Of a stretch of DNA of 64,000 bases, positions 43,264 through 55,256 are shown piece by piece. Numbering within the stretch: the first letter of the stretch is position 1; every line of letters begins with the position of its first letter. Made by a program: the position numbers and the translations under genes. The DNA is from Exilibacterium sp. (GTDB lineage: Bacteria; Pseudomonadota; Gammaproteobacteria; Pseudomonadales; Cellvibrionaceae). The stretch covers positions 119,867 to 183,866 of the forward strand of contig JANQMH010000061.1 of assembly GCA_028280195.1 (NCBI GenBank), given 5' to 3'. The notes under the pieces are model-generated. The model ran no database searches. It worked only from the letters and a program-made list of their open reading frames with translations, and was not told the origin of the DNA.

Positions 43264-44967
43264 TTAATCCGCGGTGGCGGCGCCGGCGTCGGCGACCATC
43301 TCCCGGGCGTGCGCCCGCGACTGGTCGGTGATGGTAGCGCCGCCGAGCATACGCGCAATCTCGCCGATCTTGTCCTCGCCGCTCAGTGTCACCAGAGTCG
43401 ATAGCGCCCGTTTGCGGGTGGCGCGCTTGGCGACCAGCAGGTGCTGGTGGGCCTTGCTCGCCACCTGCGCCAGATGAGTGACACAGATCACCTGCCCCTG
43501 TTCACCCAGGCGCCGCAGCAGGCGCCCCACCACATCGGCGGTAGCGCCGCCGATACCCACATCCACCTCGTCGAACACCAGGGTGGGGGTGGTGGATGTC
43601 TGTGCCGTCACCACCTGAATGGCGAGGCTGATACGCGACAGTTCGCCGCCCGAAGCCACCTTGGCCAGGGGGCGGGGCGGCTGTCCGGGGTTGGTGCTGA
43701 TCAGGAACTCGATATTTTCCAGCCCCTGGGGGCCGGCCTTGTCCGCCAGTGGCTGTAACTCGATACCCAGTGTGGCATCGGCCATGGCCAGCTCCCGCAG
43801 CTGTGCATTGATTGCCTTGCCCAGGCGCCGGGCGGTTTTCTGGCGCAGTCCGGAGAGCTTTTCCGCCTGCTGGCGGTAGGCCTGCTCAAAGGCCGCGGCT
43901 TTCGCTTCCAGGGCATCCAGCTGTGCGTCCTCGCCGCAAAGTGCGGCCATTTCTTCCTGCAGCTGACGCTGCAGTTCCCCCAGCTGACGCGGCTGCACCC
44001 GGTGTTTGCGGGCGATCTCGTAGATCGCCGTCAGCCGCGATTCCACTTCCTGCAGTTGTGCCGGGTCGGCGTCGAAGCTGTCGATATGGTGCTCGATCTC
44101 CCGCTGTGCCTCCTCGACCTGGATCAGGGCGTTGTTGAGCAGCTGCTCGGCCTCGCGCAGCGGCGCGGTTTTTTCCGGCAGTTGCTGCAGCTGCTGCAGG
44201 GCCCGCTGCAGGCCGTCCTGCAGGCATTGGTCCTCGCTGCCGCAAAGATGCGCCAGCTGCTGGCTGGTGTGGGCAATCGTCTCGGCGTTGGCCAGAGTCT
44301 TCTGCCGCGCCTCCAGCGCTTCCACCTCGCCGTCTTCCAGGCCCAGCAGCGCCAGCTCCTCCACCTGGTAGCGCAGCAGCTGCTGGCGGGCGCCGGTCTC
44401 CTCGGCATTATCGCGCAGCGTCTCGTAGCGCCGCCGCACCTCCTGCCACTCGCGGTGGGCACAGCGTATATCCCGCGCCAGGTCAGCGTGGCCGCCGAAT
44501 TCGTCCAGCAGGCGCCGGTGGGTGTCCTTTTTCAACAGCGACTGGTGCTCGTGCTGGCTGTGGATATCGATCAGCATATCGCCGAGGGTGCGCAACTGCT
44601 GCAGGGTGGCCGGCTGGCCGTTGATATAGGCGCGCGAGCGCCCCTCGGCGGTAATCACCCGGCGCAGCAGGCACTCTTCGCCCCTGCCTGAACTGCCGTC
44701 CGGGCTGCCGTCCAGGTCGTGCTGGGCCAGCCAGCGCTGCGCCGCAGCCAGCCGGCTGATATCGAAGGTGGCGTGGATGTCGGCGCGTTCGGCACCGCTG
44801 CGCACCCGCTCGGCATCGGCGCGGTCGCCCAGGGCCAGCCCCAGGGCATCGAGCATGATCGACTTGCCGGCGCCGGTCTCGCCGGTCAGTGCCGTCATGC
44901 CCGCGGCAATTTCCAGATCCAGGCTGTCGACCAGGGCGAAATTATTGACGCTCAGATGTGTTAACAC
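43264..44967 (-). CDS. recN: DNA repair protein RecN
   Basis: 567 aa from a GTG at 44967 with AAGGA upstream; a longer frame (11 codons) lacks such a site and homologues begin (M)LTHLSVNNF. Walker A TALTGETGAGKSIMLDALGL, signature LAKVASGGELSRISLAIQV, Walker B TLVFDEVDVGIG, ending VCVTHLAQVAS. SMC-like ATPase in double-strand break repair. A LexA box lies upstream and six heptamers lie in its leader. Confidence 0.97.
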   Translation of the reverse strand: MLTHLSVNNFALVDSLDLEIAAGMTALTGETGAGKSIMLDALGLALGDRADAERVRSGAERADIHATFDISRLAAAQRWLAQHDLDGSPDGSSGRGEECLLRRVITAEGRSRAYINGQPATLQQLRTLGDMLIDIHSQHEHQSLLKKDTHRRLLDEFGGHADLARDIRCAHREWQEVRRRYETLRDNAEETGARQQLLRYQVEELALLGLEDGEVEALEARQKTLANAETIAHTSQQLAHLCGSEDQCLQDGLQRALQQLQQLPEKTAPLREAEQLLNNALIQVEEAQREIEHHIDSFDADPAQLQEVESRLTAIYEIARKHRVQPRQLGELQRQLQEEMAALCGEDAQLDALEAKAAAFEQAYRQQAEKLSGLRQKTARRLGKAINAQLRELAMADATLGIELQPLADKAGPQGLENIEFLISTNPGQPPRPLAKVASGGELSRISLAIQVVTAQTSTTPTLVFDEVDVGIGGATADVVGRLLRRLGEQGQVICVTHLAQVASKAHQHLLVAKRATRKRALSTLVTLSGEDKIGEIARMLGGATITDQSRAHAREMVADAGAATAD

Positions 44968-44992
44968 AGCAGTTATCCTTGAAATCATATAT

Positions 44993-45036
<44 letters not shown>

Positions 45037-45041
45037 GATGT

Positions 45042-45057
45042 ATGGTTATTTATACAG
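45042..45057 (-). promoter_or_regulatory. LexA box upstream of recN
   Basis: Read leftward: CTGTATAAATAACCAT preceded by TA. This is close to the E. coli recN operator (CTGTATATAAAACCAG) and to CTG-N10-CAG; the last base differs. 75 bp before the start. Indicates SOS induction. Confidence 0.7.
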
Positions 45058-45080
45058 TATTTCTGTTTGTGCGGCCAGCC

Positions 45081-45108
45081 CTTGAATGCGTCTGCGACGC
45101 CCCCATAT
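45081..45108 (+). promoter_or_regulatory. Sigma-32 heat-shock promoter of grpE
   Basis: CTTGAA at 45081-45086 and CCCCATAT at 45101-45108, 14 bp apart, both matching the RpoH consensus (CTTGAA, CCCCATnT). About 95 bp before the grpE start. Confidence 0.8.
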
Positions 45109-45205
45109 AAATCGGCACCGGGTCCGCTGGTCACTGCTGTGCGTGGTGCTGCCGGTGGGAATATATGTAACTGCAAACCGCAGTGAGTGATAACGGGGGA
45201 TAGGT

Positions 45206-45796
45206 GTGTCGAACGAACAGAAGCAGCAGTCGGAAGCGGACAGCCAGGTGGTAGATGAGCCGGCGGCGGTCGAGGCGGAAGATGCCGGGCAGGCCGGGGA
45301 AGCCGCCGCACCCGAACTGACGCTGGAGCAGGCCCTGGTGCAGATTGACAGCCTGCAGCTTGAGGCGGCGGCGGCCAGAGAGCAGGCCCTGCGCGAGCAG
45401 GCCGAAGCCCAGAACGCCCGCCGGCGCGCCGAGCGCGATGTGGAGAAGGCACATAAGTTCGCGCTGGAGAAATTTACCAACGACCTCCTGCCGGTGGTCG
45501 ATAATCTGGAGCGCGCCATCGCCTCCATCGATACCGGCAACGAGCAGTTCAAGGCCGTAGGCGAGGGGGTGGAACTGACCCTGAAATCGCTGGTGGACGC
45601 CCTCAAGCGCCACCAGGTCGAGGCGGTCGATCCCGAGGGTGAGCCCTTCGATCCGCAGCTGCACCAGGCCATGAGCATGGTGGAAAACCCCGATGTCGAG
45701 CCCAATACCGTGATCAACGTGTTCCAGAAAGGCTATACCCTGCACGGCCGCCTGGTGCGGCCGGCCATGGTGGTGGTAGCGAAAGCACCGGCCTAA
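45206..45796 (+). CDS. grpE: Nucleotide exchange factor GrpE
   Basis: 196 aa from a GTG with GGGGGATAG upstream. Acidic N-terminus, long helix ([20 protein letters not shown]), then [11 protein letters not shown] and the C-terminal beta domain ([20 protein letters not shown]). Exchanges ADP on DnaK. Heat-shock promoter upstream, dnaK-dnaJ downstream. Confidence 0.97.
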   Translation: MSNEQKQQSEADSQVVDEPAAVEAEDAGQAGEAAAPELTLEQALVQIDSLQLEAAAAREQALREQAEAQNARRRAERDVEKAHKFALEKFTNDLLPVVDNLERAIASIDTGNEQFKAVGEGVELTLKSLVDALKRHQVEAVDPEGEPFDPQLHQAMSMVENPDVEPNTVINVFQKGYTLHGRLVRPAMVVVAKAPA

Positions 45797-46041
45797 AGAC
45801 CATATTTTTGCCGTTGAAACCGCCGCCACGGGGTTGAAATCGGAACGACAGCGCCAATATAGCTGGTAGAGCACAGACTGGTAACAAATAGCGGGCAACA
45901 ACACCAGAAAAGCATCTTCAGGCGTCGCCGGCGGCGGCGCCCTAGCCGGCGGCTACTGTATGACTACATTTAAGTGTAGGCTGCAACGGTAAGCCGCAAC
46001 ACGCTGAACTGTAACAAGATTTAAGATTGGAGATAACCAAG

Positions 46042-47985
46042 ATGGGTAAGATTATCGGTATCGACCTGGGGACCACCAACTCCTGTGTCTCGGTGTTAGA
46101 AGGCGGCAAGTCCAAGGTGATCGAAAATGCGGAAGGTGATCGCACCACCCCGTCTATTGTCGCCTTTACCGATGACAACGAAATTCTGGTGGGGCAGAGC
46201 GCCAAACGCCAGGCGGTCACCAACCCTCACAACACGGTATTTGCGGTCAAGCGACTGATCGGCCGCAAGTTCCAGGACGGCGTGGTGCAGAAAGATATCT
46301 CCATGGTGCCCTACAAGATCGTCGCCGCTGACAATGGCGATGCCTGGGTCGAGGTCAAGGGCGACAAGAAAGCGCCGCCGCAGATCTCCGCGGAAGTGCT
46401 GAAAAAGATGAAAAAGACCGCTGAGGACTATCTCGGCGAAGCGGTCACCGAGGCGGTGATTACGGTACCGGCCTATTTCAACGACTCCCAGCGCCAGGCC
46501 ACCAAGGATGCCGGCAAGATTGCCGGTCTGGACGTCAAGCGGATTATCAACGAGCCCACCGCCGCGGCGCTGGCCTACGGCATGGACAAAGCCAAGGGCG
46601 ACCACACCATCGCCGTTTACGACCTGGGTGGGGGTACTTTCGATATCTCCATTATTGAAATTGCCGATGTCGACGGCGAGCACCAGTTCGAAGTGCTGTC
46701 TACCAATGGCGACACCTTCCTCGGCGGCGAAGACTTCGATCTGCGCCTGATCGAATACCTGGCCGATGAGTTCAAGAAGGAAAACGGCATCGACCTGCAC
46801 AACGATCCGCTGGCACTGCAGCGCCTGAAGGAGGCCGCCGAAAAAGCCAAGATCGAGCTGTCCTCGAGCCAGCAGACCGAGGTCAACCTGCCCTATATCA
46901 CCGCCGACCAGACCGGGCCCAAGCACCTGGTGGTCAAGATGACCCGCGCCAAGCTCGAATCCCTGGTGGAGGAGCTGGTGGTCAATTCACTTGGCCCGGT
47001 CAAAACCGCCATCAACGATGCGGATATTTCCGTGGCCGATATCGACGATGTGATCCTGGTGGGTGGCCAGACCCGCATGCCCATGGTGCAGGAGAAAGTG
47101 GCGGAGTTCTTCGGCAAGGAGCCGCGCAAGGACGTCAATCCCGATGAGGCCGTGGCCATGGGAGCCGCCATTCAGGCGGCGGTACTGGCCGGCGACGTCA
47201 AGGATGTGCTGCTGTTGGACGTCACCCCGCTGACCCTGGGGATCGAAACCATGGGCGGCGTGGCCACACCGCTGATCGAGAAGAACACCACGATTCCGAC
47301 CAAGAAATCGCAGATCTTCTCCACCGCCGAGGACAACCAGACCGCGGTCACCATTCACGTGGTACAGGGTGAGCGCAAGCAGGCGACGCAGAACAAGTCG
47401 CTGGGGCGTTTCGACCTGGCCGACATTCCGCCGGCCCAGCGCGGTATGCCGCAGATCGAGGTCACCTTCGATATCGACGCCAACGGTATTCTCAACGTCG
47501 GCGCCAAAGACAAGGCCACCGGCAAGGAGCAGTCCATCGTCATCAAGGCCTCTTCCGGTCTGAACGATGACGAAATCGAGAGAATGGTGCAGGACGCCGA
47601 GGCCAACGCCGAGGCCGACCGCAAGTTCGAAGAACTGGTCAGCGCCCGCAACACCCTCGAAGGCCTGATCCACGCCACCAGGAAAACCCTGGAAGAGGCC
47701 GGCGACAAGGCCAGCGACGAGGAAAAAGCGGCGATCGAAGCCGCCATCAAGGAAGCCGAAGAAGTGGTCAATGGCGACGACAAGGACAAGATCGATGCCG
47801 CCGCCACCAAATTGACCGAGGCCTCCAGCTCACTGGCCCAGAAAATGTATGCCGAGCAGGCCGCCAAGGCCCAGGGCGGCGCACAGCAGGCCGGCGGTGC
47901 CGAGCAGCAGGCACAGCAGGCTGAGAAGCCCGCCGAGGAGGGGGTTGTGGATGCGGAGTTTGAGGAAGTGAAGGAAGAAAAATAA
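46042..47985 (+). CDS. dnaK: Chaperone DnaK (Hsp70)
   Basis: 647 aa from [33 protein letters not shown] precedes it. Phosphate motifs [14 protein letters not shown] and [14 protein letters not shown], linker [18 protein letters not shown]-like acidic end (EFEEVKEEK). Works with GrpE and DnaJ. A 30-base GGGAAAAG repeat directly follows its stop. Confidence 0.98.
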   Translation: MGKIIGIDLGTTNSCVSVLEGGKSKVIENAEGDRTTPSIVAFTDDNEILVGQSAKRQAVTNPHNTVFAVKRLIGRKFQDGVVQKDISMVPYKIVAADNGDAWVEVKGDKKAPPQISAEVLKKMKKTAEDYLGEAVTEAVITVPAYFNDSQRQATKDAGKIAGLDVKRIINEPTAAALAYGMDKAKGDHTIAVYDLGGGTFDISIIEIADVDGEHQFEVLSTNGDTFLGGEDFDLRLIEYLADEFKKENGIDLHNDPLALQRLKEAAEKAKIELSSSQQTEVNLPYITADQTGPKHLVVKMTRAKLESLVEELVVNSLGPVKTAINDADISVADIDDVILVGGQTRMPMVQEKVAEFFGKEPRKDVNPDEAVAMGAAIQAAVLAGDVKDVLLLDVTPLTLGIETMGGVATPLIEKNTTIPTKKSQIFSTAEDNQTAVTIHVVQGERKQATQNKSLGRFDLADIPPAQRGMPQIEVTFDIDANGILNVGAKDKATGKEQSIVIKASSGLNDDEIERMVQDAEANAEADRKFEELVSARNTLEGLIHATRKTLEEAGDKASDEEKAAIEAAIKEAEEVVNGDDKDKIDAAATKLTEASSSLAQKMYAEQAAKAQGGAQQAGGAEQQAQQAEKPAEEGVVDAEFEEVKEEK

Positions 47986-47986
47986 A

Positions 47987-48086
47987 GGGAAAAGTTGAAA
48001 GGGAAAAGGGAAAAGTAACGGCATCAACGGCTTAACTCGGCGCTAAAACTGATTTTACTTTTCCCTTGCCACTTTTCCCTTTTCCC
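47987..48086. repeat. Inverted GGGAAAAG repeats after dnaK
   Basis: Left arm 47987-48018 and right arm 48055-48086, 32 bases each with 26 pairing positions. The left arm matches the sequence after greA (60659-60688) at 29 of 30 bases. May end transcription between dnaK and dnaJ or reduce dnaJ expression. Confidence 0.75.
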
Positions 48087-48157
48087 TAGTTTTTAACTAC
48101 GCGGGCCAAGTCCCGCGTTTGTCGTCTGAAGAGAATCTATTTTAGAAGCCGAAGCGC

Positions 48158-49285
48158 ATGTCAAAACGTGATTACTACGAGGTTCTGGACGTTAGTCGCG
48201 ACGTCTCGGAAAAGGATTTGAAAAAGGCTTATCGGCGGGTGGCGATGAAGCATCACCCGGATCGTAATCCGGACGACAAGGCTTCTGAAGAGAAGTTCAA
48301 GGAGGCCAGCGAGGCCTATGAAATACTCTCCGACCCGCAAAAACGCGCCGCCTACGATCAGTACGGGCATGCGGCAGTGGACCCCAGCCAGGGCGGTATG
48401 GGCGGCGGCGCCGGCGGTTTCGGCAGTTTCAGCGATATTTTCGGCGATGTGTTCGGCGATATTTTCGGCGGCGGTGGCCGCGGTCGCGGCGGGCCCAGCC
48501 GCGGCGCCGACCTGCGTTATACGCTCGATCTGAGTCTGGAAGATGCGGTCAGGGGCACCACTGTCAAGATTCGGGTGCCGACACTGGTTACCTGTAAAAC
48601 CTGCAACGGCTCCGGCGCCAAACCCGGTACCAAGCCGGTGCAGTGCCCCACCTGCGGCGGTGTCGGCCAGGTGCGCATGCAACAGGGTTTTTTCTCGGTG
48701 CAGCAGACCTGCCCCACCTGCCGCGGCAAAGGCACCGTTATCAGCGACCCCTGCCCCGACTGTCACGGCCAGGGCCGCATCGAGGAAACCAAGACCCTGT
48801 CAGTGAAGGTGCCTCCCGGTGTCGATACCGGCGACCGCATCCGCCTCTCCGGCGAGGGCGAGGCCGGTGCCGACGGCGGCCCGGCGGGTGACCTCTATGT
48901 GCAGGTCTCAGTGCGCGAGCACGAAATCTTTCAGCGCGACGGCCGCAACCTCTACTGCGAAGTGCCAATCAGCATTATTGACGCGGCGCTCGGCGGCGAG
49001 CTGGAAGTGCCGACCCTCGACGGCCGGGTAAAACTCAAAGTGCCGGCCGAAACCCAGACCGGCAAACTGTTCCGCCTGCGCGGCAAAGGCGTGGCGCCGG
49101 TGCGCGGCGGCAGTGCCGGCGACCTGCTGTGCCGCGTGGTGGTGGAAACCCCGGTCAACCTCACCGCCAAACAAAAAGAGTTGCTGCAAGAGTTTCAGGC
49201 CTCAATGAAAGGCGACAAAAACTCGCCCCGCCAGAGCAGCTGGTTCGAAGGAATGAAGAACTTCTTCGGCGATATGAAAATCTAA
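48158..49285 (+). CDS. dnaJ: Chaperone DnaJ (Hsp40)
   Basis: 375 aa: J domain with HHPDRNPDD, Gly/Phe region, four CxxCxGxG zinc repeats ([32 protein letters not shown]) and C-terminal substrate domains. Full class A DnaJ. Separated from dnaK by the inverted repeats. Confidence 0.98.
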   Translation: MSKRDYYEVLDVSRDVSEKDLKKAYRRVAMKHHPDRNPDDKASEEKFKEASEAYEILSDPQKRAAYDQYGHAAVDPSQGGMGGGAGGFGSFSDIFGDVFGDIFGGGGRGRGGPSRGADLRYTLDLSLEDAVRGTTVKIRVPTLVTCKTCNGSGAKPGTKPVQCPTCGGVGQVRMQQGFFSVQQTCPTCRGKGTVISDPCPDCHGQGRIEETKTLSVKVPPGVDTGDRIRLSGEGEAGADGGPAGDLYVQVSVREHEIFQRDGRNLYCEVPISIIDAALGGELEVPTLDGRVKLKVPAETQTGKLFRLRGKGVAPVRGGSAGDLLCRVVVETPVNLTAKQKELLQEFQASMKGDKNSPRQSSWFEGMKNFFGDMKI

Positions 49286-49306
49286 ACTCTAGTTACTAGT
49301 AACTGA

Positions 49307-50125
<819 letters not shown>

Positions 50126-50151
50126 AAAAACCCCGCTCAGTAGCGGGGTTT
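50126..50151. terminator. Terminator shared by dapB and the TonB receptor
   Basis: CCCCGCT-CAGT-AGCGGGG with A-run and TTT on its sides, between two convergent genes. Confidence 0.85.
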
Positions 50152-50173
50152 CAATACGGCCTGATCAGCTTTG

Positions 50174-53158
50174 TCAGAAGCTGGCCCTGAAGCCAAGGTA
50201 GTAAGAGCGCCCGATGACGTCATAGGTACCGGCGTTGGTTTCCGTACCGGTATCGTTGTCAAACAGGCCGCCGGAGATCACCGGGGCCTCCTCGTCAAAC
50301 GCATTCTCAATACCGCCGTATAACTGCAGGGTGGCGCCGCCGACGGTGGTGGGCAGCTGGTAGCGCACCTGGATATCGGAGTAGGTGACAGCGCCTGTAT
50401 GGCATGTGAGCGTCAGGCAGTCCTCAGTGTCTAAATCGACATCGTCAATACGGGATTCGCCAATATACCTGACCTGCCACTGTACCGATAAATCATCCAA
50501 CTGGTAGCGCAGGGTAGTATTCCAGCGGTGATTGGCGGTGCCGATTTCCCCGGATTCATCATCCGAACGCGCGCCCGGAAGGTTGAAAACATTGTATTCG
50601 TCCAGGTTGGTGTAAACAGTCCTGACGGAGAAATCTCCCGGCACACCGAGACCCAATGCCTGTAAATCGAAATCCACGTTGAATTCGACATCCAGGCCGC
50701 GAATCGCCAGTTTGCCCACATTGGCCTCACCCGCGTCGACCTCATCCAGCGCGCCGCGCTGGGCATCATCGGGGCCAAACCGGGTGATGTTGTCACAGAA
50801 GCGGTTGTTGGGGAAATCAGTCGAGTTATAGCAGAGCAACAGGGTATTGTTGCGGGTGATCAGCTGGATGGCGTCTTCAACTTCGATATCCCAGAAATCA
50901 ACGGCGATGGAGGACTCCATCCATTCGGGCAGATAGGTTGGGGTGTGAACAAAGCCAAAGGTAAAAGTATCGGCCTTTTCTTCAACCAGGTCCGGGTTGC
51001 CGCCCTGGAAACCGCCGGTCCCCTGCAGTTCCGCCTGCGAGAGATTGAATGAACCGGTATCGGCAATACGCTCGGCAATAGCCTGTATCGAGCGGCAGTT
51101 ATCGGCCACCAGGCCGGAGGTGGTGGCGGTTACGCCGCGACAGGGGTCCACCACAGCGGCAAATGTCTCGGTGCCCGGATCGAACAATTCATCGATGTTG
51201 GGAGCCCGCACTGCCCGCGCCCGCGAGGTGCGCAGCAACCAGTCATCATTGATCCTGGCTTCAAAACGCGCCTCCCAGGTATCGGTGGCGCCGACAGTGG
51301 AGTAATCCGATACGCGTGCGGCGGAGCCAAAACCCAGGTAGTCGATGAAGGTATCGCTCAAAAGCGGCACATTGAATTCGACGTAGAATTCATCGACATC
51401 GAATTCCCCGATGACATTCGGCGCCGCATTGCCCGAGTTCAGCCCGCGCACAGTCAGCGCGTCATTGATCGCACGGGAATCCTCCTCGCGCCGCTCGATA
51501 CCTACGGCCAGCTGCAGCGGGCCGGCGGGCAGCTCAAACAACTCCCCCGACACGTTCAACTGATAGACTTTTTGCTCGATAGTGGCATTGCGGGATTTGT
51601 CGGCGGAAATATAGTCGATGGCCTCCTGGCTGATGCTGTTGAAGCCGAATACGTTTGCCGGCACACATCCCAGTGCCCGGGCCTCGGCGCTGACACAGCG
51701 GAATTGCCCGGGATTGTCCGGATCCTCTTCAGACAGCAGCGCATTGCGCATAGCGGTAATGTCCACGTTGCCCTCGGAGACCTGGGCCTGGGTGGTGCGC
51801 CCGAAGGTGTAGCTCAGATCCCATCGCCAGCCGGAATCCAGGTTGCCCTGCAGCCCGGTGGCAAAGCGGAAAGTCTCGCGTTCATTGGTAGCGTTGCGGG
51901 GCCCGAATTCGGCCAGGCGGCGGCGAAAGCGCACGCCGTCGACATTGTCATTGGTGGCGGCACTGGCCAGCGCGGCATTGAGTATTTCGTCCGGCATAAA
52001 CGGGTGGGAAATCATGTCGCCATTGCTGTTTTCATACATCAGCGGAATACCGCCGGAGGAATTGGCTTCAAAAATATCATCCGAATCCAGCGGGAAAGGC
52101 TCCAGCTCCGCCTTGGTATCGATAGCCGAGTAAGTGCCTTCCAGGAAGGCGGTAACATTGTCATTGATATCGTAGTGTATGTTCGTGGACAACAGCGTGC
52201 GCTCCGTGGGAATGGCGATAGTGCGAAAGCCGTTGCGATTGAAGCCGTCGGCAACGCCGCTGGTGCCGTTGGTATCAAATCGATCCACCAAGGTGCCATC
52301 TGGCAAAAAGGTATAGTTGAGCGAGGTGGCGCGGTTGCCGTCGGCATCCTCTCTGCCCACATCGAACCGGCCCTGCAGCGGGAAACTGGAGAAAAACGGC
52401 TTCACCTGCCCAAATACCCTGTCGCCGCCGATGGCAACCGGCGCAACCGCATCTATGGCCGATATATCCCGGTCGCGGGAGAAGATCGCCCCCTGATCGG
52501 TATACCCGACATATACCACGGCATTGCCGCGGTCACCGGCAAAGTTGGCTCCCATCAGCAAACTGATATCGTTCTCTTCACCGTCACTTTCCGCCGTTTC
52601 TTCATAGCGGGAGCTGAATTCCAGCCCTTCGAAATCATCTTTCAGTAGGAAGTTGACCACCCCGGCAATGGCGTCGGAGCCGTATATCGCCGAGGCGCCG
52701 CCGGTGGTGACCTCGACGCGCTCGATCATCGGTGTGGGAATGGCATTCAGGTCAACAGCAGAGCTGCCGGGTACCCCGGCAACAAAGCGCCGCCCGTTTA
52801 CCAGGGTCAGGGTGCGCTCGATACCCAGATCGCGCAGGTCGATATTGACAACACCCGAGTTGTTGATATCGAAATTTGAGTTCGTGCGGTTGAACAGCGG
52901 CTGCCCCATGGAAGGCAGCTGGTTGAGATATTCGCCGATATTCACTTCCGCGCTAAGGGCGATATCCTGATCGGTAAGCACCTGCAGCGGGGTGCCCGAA
53001 TCCAGTGAGCTGCGGGCGATTCGGGAGCCGGTTACCACCACCTCCTCGAGTTCCTCATCGGTGGCCGCCGGTTGTGCCAGGACCATTGCTGGCATGCCTG
53101 CGGCCGCCATCAAACCCATGCTGATTGCCAAGGGCAAGGCCTTTTTTGTGTCGATCAT
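50174..53158 (-). CDS. TonB-dependent receptor
   Basis: 994 aa from MIDTKKALPLA, with GGAGGGAAATC upstream (the frame extends 20 codons further without SD). Signal peptide to VLAQP, TonB box EELEEVVVTGSRIARSSLDS, plug domain (VNIDLRDLGIERTLTLVNGR), 22-strand barrel ending in GFRASF. The large size and VVVTGSRI start are typical of marine gammaproteobacterial receptors for peptides, sugars or iron complexes. No partner that reveals the ligand. Confidence 0.93.
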   Translation of the reverse strand: MIDTKKALPLAISMGLMAAAGMPAMVLAQPAATDEELEEVVVTGSRIARSSLDSGTPLQVLTDQDIALSAEVNIGEYLNQLPSMGQPLFNRTNSNFDINNSGVVNIDLRDLGIERTLTLVNGRRFVAGVPGSSAVDLNAIPTPMIERVEVTTGGASAIYGSDAIAGVVNFLLKDDFEGLEFSSRYEETAESDGEENDISLLMGANFAGDRGNAVVYVGYTDQGAIFSRDRDISAIDAVAPVAIGGDRVFGQVKPFFSSFPLQGRFDVGREDADGNRATSLNYTFLPDGTLVDRFDTNGTSGVADGFNRNGFRTIAIPTERTLLSTNIHYDINDNVTAFLEGTYSAIDTKAELEPFPLDSDDIFEANSSGGIPLMYENSNGDMISHPFMPDEILNAALASAATNDNVDGVRFRRRLAEFGPRNATNERETFRFATGLQGNLDSGWRWDLSYTFGRTTQAQVSEGNVDITAMRNALLSEEDPDNPGQFRCVSAEARALGCVPANVFGFNSISQEAIDYISADKSRNATIEQKVYQLNVSGELFELPAGPLQLAVGIERREEDSRAINDALTVRGLNSGNAAPNVIGEFDVDEFYVEFNVPLLSDTFIDYLGFGSAARVSDYSTVGATDTWEARFEARINDDWLLRTSRARAVRAPNIDELFDPGTETFAAVVDPCRGVTATTSGLVADNCRSIQAIAERIADTGSFNLSQAELQGTGGFQGGNPDLVEEKADTFTFGFVHTPTYLPEWMESSIAVDFWDIEVEDAIQLITRNNTLLLCYNSTDFPNNRFCDNITRFGPDDAQRGALDEVDAGEANVGKLAIRGLDVEFNVDFDLQALGLGVPGDFSVRTVYTNLDEYNVFNLPGARSDDESGEIGTANHRWNTTLRYQLDDLSVQWQVRYIGESRIDDVDLDTEDCLTLTCHTGAVTYSDIQVRYQLPTTVGGATLQLYGGIENAFDEEAPVISGGLFDNDTGTETNAGTYDVIGRSYYLGFRASF

Positions 53159-53699
53159 GATTTCCCTCCAGGAAGTCGATTGCGTTGTCTGACTTCCACG
53201 GGGACGAGCGAAATGCAAAATCCTTCACACTTTTTTACATTTTTGTGCCACTTTTTTGCAGTTATTAACAATTATTAACGTGCCATCACTAGACAAAGCG
53301 TTGGCACGTATGTTTGCAATTCGGGAGTGAGAAGCGATAAAGGGCTGAAGTTGGTGCGCGCTATTTTCTGAGTATTACACCCCTGCCGGGCCCGAACAGC
53401 CCTATGGCCGCCCGCCTTCCTGTAAGCGGTCGCTAGCATGATGTGGTAGTCAATGGTTGCTTTTGTCGTCAAACTAATGTTTAGTGTTTGTTGTATAGGG
53501 CGCCAATTGAGGGCGAACCCTGGCATACGGCGGTACATGGGCGCCTTTACGGCCACAGTTATCGGGAAAAAATTTATATGGAGGTGGCGCTAAAGAAATC
53601 CTGAGAACGCGCGATACCTTATTCAAATTACTATTAAGAACAAAGCTTACTTATAAACCCCGGTTGTATTTTGACAAAAACGACACAGATCGAGGTGGT
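53159..53699. other. Divergent region between receptor and MCP genes
   Basis: About 540 bp with A/T-rich tracts near 53220-53280 (ACTTTTTTACATTTTTGTG) that suit a promoter for the receptor. No RNA or gene seen. Confidence 0.5.
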
Positions 53700-55256
53700 A
53701 TGACTATGGGAATTGGGAGTTTGTCATTAAAGTGGAAGGTACTGCTCGGTGTTACCGTTACCAGTGTGCTGGCGGTGGTATTGTCGAGCGCGGTGCTGGT
53801 CAATATGGAAGTTGTACGGCTCAACGAAGCAATCAAAAAAGACTCTTTGACCCTCGCGCGCATTGTCGGCGGTAATATGACCGGGGCTCTGGCCTTCGAT
53901 GACAAGGCCTCGGCGCGGGAAAACCTCAAGAGTCTTTCGGCTAACCCGCGCATTGCCGCGGCGGTGGTATACGGCGGCAACGGCGCCCCCTTTGTCTGGT
54001 ATAGAAACGGCCAGACCGATGCCAAGCAACTGCCGTCCGGCCTGCCCGCCAATGCCGGCGCTAAAAAGCTGGCGATCGAGGGCGACACGCTGGAGGTGTT
54101 CGAGCCGATTAATGCCGATGGCAGCAAAGTCGGCACGATCTATATCAAGGTCGAACTCGATGAGCTGCGCGATACGGTCAACAGTTTCATCTGGAGCACA
54201 GTCGGCATCGTCATTGTCGTCAGCGCACTGGCGGCAGGGATTTCATTCGTTATCCAGGCCGGCATCGTCAAACCCATTAACGCCGTTGTCGATGCCCTGC
54301 GGGACATCGCCGAGGGCGAGGGCGATTTGACCCAGCGCCTCAAAGTTTCCACTAACGATGAGGTCGGGCAGCTGGCGCGCTGGTTCAACACCTTTATCGA
54401 ACGGGTGCATAAGATTATCGGCGACTTTTCCCATACCGCCACCGAACTCAACGCCAGCGCCGACAAGCTCTCACACACCGCCAAGGAGACCGAGCAGGGC
54501 GTGGTCAGTCAGCAGTCGGAAATTCAGCAGGTGGTCAGCGCCGTGCGTGAAATGGCCACGGTGGTGGAGAATGTAGCCCAGAATGTTACCAAGACCGCCG
54601 ACAATGCCGAACACGCCGACGGCGAGGCGAAAAACGGCAAGGGCGTGGTAACCGGCACCATGGCGCAGATCGAAAGCCTGGCCAATGATATCAATGCCGC
54701 TGCCGATGTCATCGATAAGCTGCGGCAGGAAACCGACAATATCGGCTCGGTGCTGGATGTCATCCGCGGCATTGCCGAGCAGACCAACCTGCTGGCCCTG
54801 AATGCCGCCATCGAGGCGGCGCGGGCCGGCGAGCAGGGCCGCGGCTTTGCGGTGGTGGCCGACGAGGTGCGCACACTGGCCTCGCGTACCCAGACTTCCA
54901 CCCAGGAAATTCAGGAGATGATCGAGCGGCTGCAGGCCGGCGCCCGCGAAGCGGTGCAGATGATGGAGAAAGGCACCACCCAGGCCAGCGAGTCGGTCAA
55001 ACAGGCCGAGGAAGCCAGTCACTCGCTGGAGGCCATTACCGAGGGCGTCAGCTCCATCAAGGACAAAACCAACCAGATCGCCAGCGCCTCGGAGGAACAG
55101 AGCGCCGCTACCCGCGAGATGGAGCGCAATATGGACAATATCGCCACCGTCGCCCGGCAGACGGCGGAGGGCTCGGTGGAAATTGCCGCGAGTACCGCCG
55201 AGCTGGCGAATATGGCGGCCGATATGGCCAGCATCGTCAAGCAATTCAAGCTGTAA
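53700..55256 (+). CDS. Methyl-accepting chemotaxis protein (CHASE8-like sensor)
   Basis: 518 aa from [13 protein letters not shown], with GAGGTGGT close upstream. TM1 [20 protein letters not shown], periplasmic part with the CHASE8-like [22 protein letters not shown]2 near residue 175, HAMP ([20 protein letters not shown]), then signalling hairpin [36 protein letters not shown]. Ligand unknown. Confidence 0.93.
   Translation: MTMGIGSLSLKWKVLLGVTVTSVLAVVLSSAVLVNMEVVRLNEAIKKDSLTLARIVGGNMTGALAFDDKASARENLKSLSANPRIAAAVVYGGNGAPFVWYRNGQTDAKQLPSGLPANAGAKKLAIEGDTLEVFEPINADGSKVGTIYIKVELDELRDTVNSFIWSTVGIVIVVSALAAGISFVIQAGIVKPINAVVDALRDIAEGEGDLTQRLKVSTNDEVGQLARWFNTFIERVHKIIGDFSHTATELNASADKLSHTAKETEQGVVSQQSEIQQVVSAVREMATVVENVAQNVTKTADNAEHADGEAKNGKGVVTGTMAQIESLANDINAAADVIDKLRQETDNIGSVLDVIRGIAEQTNLLALNAAIEAARAGEQGRGFAVVADEVRTLASRTQTSTQEIQEMIERLQAGAREAVQMMEKGTTQASESVKQAEEASHSLEAITEGVSSIKDKTNQIASASEEQSAATREMERNMDNIATVARQTAEGSVEIAASTAELANMAADMASIVKQFKL

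Noticed and set aside
47987..48086. A gene between dnaK and dnaJ
   Set aside because: Only A/G-rich repeats and stop-rich frames.
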